Shown here piece by piece: positions 4,779 through 9,071 of a stretch of DNA of 9,071 bases (position 1 is the first letter of the stretch; each line of letters starts with the position of its first letter). The DNA is from Sphingomonadales bacterium. GTDB lineage: Bacteria; Pseudomonadota; Alphaproteobacteria; Sphingomonadales; Sphingomonadaceae. Below the pieces are notes generated by a model, which was given only the letters and a program-made list of their open reading frames with translations, ran no database searches and had not been told where the DNA came from. The translations under genes and the position numbers were made by a program. The stretch is from contig JAGXGT010000076.1 of NCBI GenBank assembly GCA_024636595.1, positions 1 through 9,071 on the forward strand, in the 5' to 3' direction.

Positions 4779-5312
4779 CTACCAACTCGCTCCGTCATCG
4801 ATGGCGGCCTGTTCACCCGGCCGGTTCTGACGCCCGAGGACCTCGTTGCGATGCGGAAAGCGGCCAAATTTTGCGATCACATCGCGATGCTCGTTGGCGA
4901 ATTTCTCGTTGCTGCCGAGTTTGGTAAACAGGGTGACCGATTTGTTTTGCAGCTGGAGATCTTCTGCATGCATGAACGGCATGTAGAGGAATGTCCGCTG
5001 CTCCTCCGGCAGTTGCTGATCTAGTTCCAGATCAACGGCCTGTTCCGCAATCTGCTGCGCCAGATGATCGGTGGAATAGGCATCGGCGCTGTCGCGGAAG
5101 ATATTGCGCGGGAATTGATCGAACAGGATGACAGCAGCCAGCGCGGTTTCCGGTGAGCCAAGAAAATCACTGGCAGTTTTGGATTTTTGCTCTTTCCAGA
5201 GTTCGAGGAAACGCTCTTCGATCTGGCTATCGACAGCGTCATTCTTGGCCCACCAGTCATCCGACTTGAGCTCCTGAAACCAGAAGGACAATATCTCGTC
5301 AGGCCAGCTCAT
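4779..5312 (-). CDS. DUF924 family protein
   Basis: A 177-aa soluble, helical, TPR-like protein of the DUF924 family, whose molecular function is unknown. Family signatures are the start M-S-W-P-D-E-I-L-S-F-W-F, the core ILFDQFPRNIFRDSADAYSTD, Y-M-P-F-M-H-A-E-D and the C-terminal I-A-K-F-G-R-F-P-H-R-N-E-V-L-G-R. Length is normal. The ATG at 5312 is preferred over a TTG two codons upstream (5318) because the family starts with this methionine. It lies 36 bp after tldD and just before the CPBP gene, inside the minus-strand operon. Confidence 0.9.
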   Translation of the reverse strand: MSWPDEILSFWFQELKSDDWWAKNDAVDSQIEERFLELWKEQKSKTASDFLGSPETALAAVILFDQFPRNIFRDSADAYSTDHLAQQIAEQAVDLELDQQLPEEQRTFLYMPFMHAEDLQLQNKSVTLFTKLGSNEKFANEHRDVIAKFGRFPHRNEVLGRQNRPGEQAAIDDGASW

Positions 5313-5348
5313 GGGCAATTCACCAATTCTCTCATACCGGATCTCGCC

Positions 5349-6776
5349 TCAAGCCGTCCCGCCGACGGTCAGCCCTTCGACCAGCAAGGTCGGCTGGCCA
5401 ACGCCGGCCGGAACCGACTGCCCGCCCTTGCCGCACATGCCGATGCCTTCGTCGAGCGCCATGTCGTTGCCGATACCCGCCACCTTGGTCAGCACGGTCG
5501 GGCCGTCACCGATCAGCGTCGCACCCTTGATCGGGGCGCCTAGCTTGCCGTTTTCGATCTTGTAGGCCTCGGTGCAGGAGAAGACGAATTTGCCGGAGAC
5601 GATATCGACCTGTCCGCCGCCAAAGCTTTTGGCGTAGATGCCGTTTTTGACCCGGCCCATTAATTCGGCCGGATCGTCCTTGCCGCCGCGCATGAAGGTG
5701 TTGGTCATTCTGGGCATCGGGGCGTGGGCATAGCTTTCGCGGCGGCCGTTGCCGGTGGCCGGTACGCCCATCAGGCGCGCGTTGAGCCGGTCCTGCATGT
5801 AGCATTTCAGGATGCCATCCTCGATCAGGACATTTTCCTGGGTCGGCGTGCCTTCGTCGTCGATACTCAGCGAGCCGCGGCGCTCGCGGATCGAACCGTC
5901 GTCGACCACGGTCACGCCGGGGGCAGCGACACGCTGGCCGATCTTGCCGGAAAAGGCACTGGTGCCCTTGCGGTTGAAATCGCCTTCGAGGCCATGGCCG
6001 ATCGCTTCGTGGAGAATGATGCCGGGCCAGCCGGGGCCGAGCAATACGGTCTGTTCGCCCGCCGGCGCATCGACGCTCTCGAGATTGACCAGCGCCTGGG
6101 CCAGGGCTTCATCAACCGCGCGGTTCCAGCGCCCTTCCTCGAACAGATCGTCATATAGATAACGCCCGCCCATGCCGAAACTGCCGCTTTCGCGCCGGCC
6201 ATTTTGTTCGGCGACGATCGAGACGTTAAGCCGGACCAGCGGGCGGACATCGGTGGCGACAAAACCATCAGGACGGACGACTTCGACAACGCTCCAGCTG
6301 CCGGACAGACCGACGGAAACCTGAGCAACGCGCGGATCGCGCGCACGGGCGGCGGCATCAATTTGCTGGCAGAGCGCGACTTTTTTGGCGAAAGGAATCG
6401 CTTCCAGCGGATTGGCTTCGCCATAAAGATGCCGGTTGTTGCCGCGCGGTGGCGGGGCTTTCTCGCCTTTCGCCGGATCGAGCAATTGTAGGGTCTGCGC
6501 GGCGCGGCGGATTGCCGCCTCGCTGATTTCATTACTGTGAGAGAAACCGGTCATCTCGCCGGACACACCGCGCAGGCCAAAGCCGCTGTCGGTGCTGTAG
6601 TCGGCGGTCTTCAGACGGCCGTCGTCAAAGCCGAAACTCTCCACCGCGCTATATTGCAAATAGAGTTCGCCATCGTCACAGGTGGAGAGACTGCCAGCGA
6701 CGAGCGCCTTGGCGCGCTCCGGGTCGAGGCCATCAGGGCGATACAGGAACGAGCGGGGGTCAAGGTTTTCTATCAT
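5349..6776 (-). CDS. tldD: Metalloprotease TldD
   Basis: A 475-aa TldD/PmbA-family zinc metalloprotease. With TldE (PmbA) the E. coli protein forms a complex that degrades unfolded peptides; it matures microcin B17 and acts on the CcdA antitoxin. The zinc motif is HEAIGH (His256, Glu257, His261) within ILHEAIGHGLEGDFNRKG. The late cysteine that supplies the third zinc ligand corresponds to G-M-C-G-K-G-G-Q (Cys448). The substrate channel region Y-A-K-S-F-G-G-G-Q-V-D and F-S-C-T-E-A-Y are also typical. Length matches full-length TldD. The ATG at 6776 follows a TATATA/GGGAA stretch on the minus strand, so the leader may be very short. The partner tldE is not in this window. It is the second gene of the minus-strand operon, 48 bp after the zf-CHCC gene. 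Confidence 0.95.
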   Translation of the reverse strand: MIENLDPRSFLYRPDGLDPERAKALVAGSLSTCDDGELYLQYSAVESFGFDDGRLKTADYSTDSGFGLRGVSGEMTGFSHSNEISEAAIRRAAQTLQLLDPAKGEKAPPPRGNNRHLYGEANPLEAIPFAKKVALCQQIDAAARARDPRVAQVSVGLSGSWSVVEVVRPDGFVATDVRPLVRLNVSIVAEQNGRRESGSFGMGGRYLYDDLFEEGRWNRAVDEALAQALVNLESVDAPAGEQTVLLGPGWPGIILHEAIGHGLEGDFNRKGTSAFSGKIGQRVAAPGVTVVDDGSIRERRGSLSIDDEGTPTQENVLIEDGILKCYMQDRLNARLMGVPATGNGRRESYAHAPMPRMTNTFMRGGKDDPAELMGRVKNGIYAKSFGGGQVDIVSGKFVFSCTEAYKIENGKLGAPIKGATLIGDGPTVLTKVAGIGNDMALDEGIGMCGKGGQSVPAGVGQPTLLVEGLTVGGTA

Positions 6777-6824
6777 TTCCCATATATAGAAATGAATCGG
6801 GGGCCTTGCACCCCTTATGTCGGA

Positions 6825-7034
6825 TTATTCTTCGGGATGCGCCGGTGCGGCGTCAGCGGGACCGCCAACCAGAACGAATCGCCGGTCGCAATAGCCGCAG
6901 TCGACATAGCCTTTTTCGTCAATCTCCAGCCATACCCGCGGATGGCCGAGCGCTGCGCCGCCGGGAATATCGGTGGCACCGTCGCAAGCGTTGCGTTTCT
7001 TGGCGGTTCTGACAATTTCTGGAGCGTCGATCAT
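6825..7034 (-). CDS. zf-CHCC zinc-finger domain protein
   Basis: A 69-aa protein with the zf-CHCC pattern: Cys17, His31, Cys46 and Cys49, seen as R-N-A-C-D-G, then GHPRVWLEIDEKGYVDCGYC. This domain is shared with the mitochondrial complex I subunit NDUFS6, and short alphaproteobacterial homologues are common. By analogy it may bind zinc and associate with respiratory complex I, but that is an inference from the family and is not shown by context. It is the first gene of the minus-strand operon leading to tldD. No Shine-Dalgarno is evident before the ATG at 7034. Confidence 0.88.
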   Translation of the reverse strand: MIDAPEIVRTAKKRNACDGATDIPGGAALGHPRVWLEIDEKGYVDCGYCDRRFVLVGGPADAAPAHPEE

Positions 7035-7117
7035 GCAGAGCGATTAGCAACGGATGCGGTGCCGCGCAATCCTGCAAATGTCGGCAACAGCGGATTGTTA
7101 TTGGCTTAACACCCCCC

Positions 7118-7177
7118 GGGCCTGCCTGCCCCACGGTTGGCTCGCCCTTCCCACGCAGCGCGCTGTGCAGCAGGCCC
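7118..7177. repeat. Intergenic region 7035-7246 with nested inverted repeats
   Basis: The 212-bp divergent region between the zf-CHCC gene and the ABC ATPase gene has no supported ORF and must hold promoters for both directions. It contains arms GGGCCTGC (7118-7125) and GCAGGCCC (7170-7177) around 44 nt, inside which lies the perfect 10-bp palindrome CAGCGCGCTG (7156-7165). This may be an operator, a structured leader or simply GC-rich chance pairing. I could not identify convincing -35/-10 boxes. Confidence 0.35.
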
Positions 7178-7246
7178 CCTTCCGACTTCGACCGTTAAAG
7201 CAGCAAAGCCTTTGATTGTCCCCGACAAGATGTTTATGCGAAGCGC

Positions 7247-8185
7247 ATGACAAATGCAGCGATCTCGATCCAGAATCTTTCCAAAACCTATGCTGGCGGC
7301 AAGCAGGCGCTGGATGATGTCAGCTTTGATGTCCCGCGCGGCTCCATTTTCGGGCTGTTGGGCCCCAATGGCGCGGGCAAGTCGACACTGATCAACATTC
7401 TTTCCGGCATGGTCCGAAAGACCAGCGGCAGCGCCAGCATCTGGGGATTCGATACCGATGACAGCCCGCGCAACGCGAAAGCGTCGATCGGGATCGTGCC
7501 GCAAGAGATTATCTTTGATCCGTTCTTCACGCCATTCGAAGCGCTGGAGGTTCAGGCAGGGCTTTATGGTGTAGCGAAAGCCAATCGGCGGACGATGGAA
7601 TTGCTGCGCGCCGTGCATCTGGAAGACAAGGCCGATGCCTATGCGCGGACGCTGTCGGGCGGGATGAAACGGCGGCTGCTGGTTGCCAAGGCGATGGTCC
7701 ACTCGCCGCCGATTTTGGTGCTCGACGAGCCGACCGCCGGCGTCGATATCGATCTCAGGCAGCAGCTTTGGGAATATGTTCTGGATCTGAACAAGGCTGG
7801 CGTGACCATCGTGCTGACGACCCATTATCTCGAAGAAGCGGAAAATCTGTGCGACCGGATCGCGATCATCAACCACGGCAAGCTGATCGCCAACAAGCCG
7901 ACACCGGAGCTGGTCGACATGGCGCGCGAGAAGCTGGTCGAATTGACGCTGGACCGCGATATCAGCGAAGCGCAGGATGCGGTATCCTTTGCCAATGACC
8001 TGTTCGAAAAGGCCGAGATCATTGGCCCGCGCACCGTCGCCGTCACCTATAACAAGGACCGCACCAATGCCGGCGGCGTGATGGCCGCGATTCAGGAACG
8101 CGGCTTTGCAATCGTCGATGTGACGACAAGAGAAGCGGATCTTGAGGATGTGTTTCTCAATCTGACTCGTGCCAAAGCGGCGTGA
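7247..8185 (+). CDS. ABC transporter ATP-binding protein (ABC-2 type, YadG-like)
   Basis: A 312-aa ATPase subunit of an exporter-type ABC-2 system. Motifs in order: Walker A GPNGAGKST (39-47), Q-loop V-P-Q-E (Gln86), signature LSGGMKRR (136-143), Walker B ILVLDEPT (156-163) with catalytic Glu161, and the switch histidine in T-T-H (193). The roughly 90 residues after the ATPase domain form the C-terminal extension usual for drug, antibiotic or polysaccharide ABC-2 exporters. No permease gene is adjacent: the next gene downstream is nadB and upstream genes are divergent. The partner permease must be elsewhere, so the substrate is unknown. The ATG at 7247 has only a weak GAAG ribosome site. The TGA overlaps the nadB GTG. 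Confidence 0.93.
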   Translation: MTNAAISIQNLSKTYAGGKQALDDVSFDVPRGSIFGLLGPNGAGKSTLINILSGMVRKTSGSASIWGFDTDDSPRNAKASIGIVPQEIIFDPFFTPFEALEVQAGLYGVAKANRRTMELLRAVHLEDKADAYARTLSGGMKRRLLVAKAMVHSPPILVLDEPTAGVDIDLRQQLWEYVLDLNKAGVTIVLTTHYLEEAENLCDRIAIINHGKLIANKPTPELVDMAREKLVELTLDRDISEAQDAVSFANDLFEKAEIIGPRTVAVTYNKDRTNAGGVMAAIQERGFAIVDVTTREADLEDVFLNLTRAKAA

Positions 8186-9071
8186 ACCACGACGTCATCA
8201 TTGTCGGGTCCGGCGCTGCCGGGCTTAGCGCCGCGATCACGCTGGCCCGCACCCACAAGGTATTGGTGTTGGCCAAGGGAGAACTCACCGGCGGCTCGAC
8301 GTCCTGGGCGCAGGGCGGAATCGCAGCGGTGCTCGATGCCGGCGATACGTTCGAAAATCATATTAACGACACGATGATTGCCGGTGCTGGCCTAAACCGC
8401 CGCGAGACCGTTGAATTTGTCGTCGAAAACGCGCCCGCCGCGATTGCCCGGCTGGAAGAAATGGGCGTCCCCTTCAACAAGGAAGCCGAAGTCCTCCATC
8501 TGACGCGGGAAGGCGGACACAGCCACCGGCGGATTGTTCATGTCGACGATGCAACCGGCTGGGCGGTGCAAGAGGCGTTGCAAAACACCGCGGCGGCCCA
8601 CCCCAATATCACGCTCAGACCGCATATGGTGGCAATTGACCTGATCGTCGACCGCAACGCGGAAGAGCCGACCGGCGCGAAAAACGTCTGGGGCGTTTAT
8701 GCGCTCAACAATGAAACCGGCCATGTCGAGACGCTGACGTCGCGGGCGACGATCATGGCCAGCGGCGGGGCCGGAAGAACCTATCTGTTCTCCACCGCAC
8801 CCCGCGGCGCGACCGGCGACGGCATCGCCATGGCGTGGCGGGCTGGCGCGCGGGTTTCCAATATGGAGATGATGCAGTTCCATCCGACCTGCCTCTATAA
8901 TCTGGAGGTCAAGAATTTCCTGATTACCGAGGCGGTGCGCGGCGAAGGCGGGCAGTTGAAATTGCCGGAAGATGCCGGCGACGAAGCGGGCGACCGGTTC
9001 ATGGATCGCTTTGATCCCGAACGCATGGAACTGGCCCCGCGCGATATTGTCGCGCGCGCCAATGACCACGA
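8182..9071 (+). CDS. nadB: L-aspartate oxidase NadB (N-terminal 296 residues, truncated by window edge)
   Basis: NadB is the FAD-dependent cytoplasmic enzyme that oxidises L-aspartate to iminoaspartate, the first step of de novo NAD synthesis; NadA then makes quinolinate. The frame starts at GTG 8182, whose last two bases overlap the TGA of the ABC gene (GTGA), and runs off the right edge. It shows the FAD dinucleotide motif VIIVGSGAAGLSAAITLA (residues 5-22), G-G-S-T-S-W-A-Q-G-G-I-A-A-V, REGGHSHRRIVHVDDATG with active-site region residues, A-S-G-G-A-G, then M-M-Q-F-H-P-T and E-A-V-R-G-E-G-G. These separate it from succinate dehydrogenase SdhA when combined with the short N-terminus. No clear ribosome site precedes the GTG, so translation is probably coupled to the ABC gene. 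nadA/nadC would be expected beyond the edge or elsewhere. Confidence 0.95.
   Translation, partial: MNHDVIIVGSGAAGLSAAITLARTHKVLVLAKGELTGGSTSWAQGGIAAVLDAGDTFENHINDTMIAGAGLNRRETVEFVVENAPAAIARLEEMGVPFNKEAEVLHLTREGGHSHRRIVHVDDATGWAVQEALQNTAAAHPNITLRPHMVAIDLIVDRNAEEPTGAKNVWGVYALNNETGHVETLTSRATIMASGGAGRTYLFSTAPRGATGDGIAMAWRAGARVSNMEMMQFHPTCLYNLEVKNFLITEAVRGEGGQLKLPEDAGDEAGDRFMDRFDPERMELAPRDIVARANDH

Noticed and set aside
7106..7876. 256-codon minus-strand frame across the ABC ATPase gene
   Set aside because: It is antisense to an ATPase with every ABC motif intact and has no recognisable protein features.
8392..9069. 225-codon minus-strand frame across nadB
   Set aside because: Shadow of the clearly identified nadB frame; composition is arginine/histidine-rich as expected for GC-rich antisense.
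1..9071. tRNA, rRNA, CRISPR arrays, riboswitches, integrase attachment sites
   Set aside because: I scanned for cloverleaf-like stretches, regular spaced repeats and known leader motifs and saw none that I can support.

Overview
The window looks like an alphaproteobacterial chromosome, most probably Sphingomonadales. This is inferred from the GC-rich coding style of the genes after about 2660, the gene types, and a sigma-54 type promoter in front of a PII gene. No rRNA or other taxonomic marker is present, so genus is not claimed. The striking object is a complete, recently inserted IS1595/ISXO2-type transposon that carries passenger genes. It sits in an otherwise ordinary chromosomal region.

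Layout. Positions 1-129 (minus) hold the N-terminal 43 residues of a PII nitrogen regulator (GlnK/GlnB). Upstream of it are a near-consensus sigma-54 -24/-12 element (164-179) and a TTGTGCA/TGCACAA dyad (243-268). Positions 275-2654 are a 2380-bp mobile element. It has 23-bp terminal inverted repeats that match at 20 of 23 positions, and it is flanked by perfect 8-bp direct repeats (267-274 and 2655-2662). It encodes an ISXO2-like transposase followed by four small or uncharacterised passenger ORFs on alternating strands: a 54-aa protein (minus), a DUF1508 protein (plus), a 43-aa basic Pro/Lys-rich protein (minus) and a 253-aa conserved-type hypothetical protein (plus). The passengers are packed with no spare DNA. 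Both divergent pairs share one CATG as overlapping start codons, and the middle convergent pair overlaps by 20 bp.

From 2660 to 7034, seven minus-strand genes form a probable operon, read from high to low coordinate: zf-CHCC zinc-finger protein, TldD metalloprotease, DUF924 protein, CPBP-type membrane protease, pyridoxamine-phosphate-oxidase-like flavin protein, DUF2007 protein and a patatin-like phospholipase. Gaps are short (about 5-50 bp) and the last pair overlaps by 4 bp. The PII gene lay immediately downstream of the patatin gene before the transposon inserted. The insertion duplicated the TAA stop of the patatin gene, so no ORF was broken.

On the plus strand, after a 212-bp intergenic region (7035-7246), come an ABC transporter ATPase (7247-8185) and, overlapping it by 4 bp, nadB (L-aspartate oxidase, NAD biosynthesis), which runs off the right edge.

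The host genes are housekeeping or conserved. The points of most interest are the passenger cassette, whose function is unknown, and the insertion point, which lies at the edge of the putative nitrogen-control region of the PII gene.
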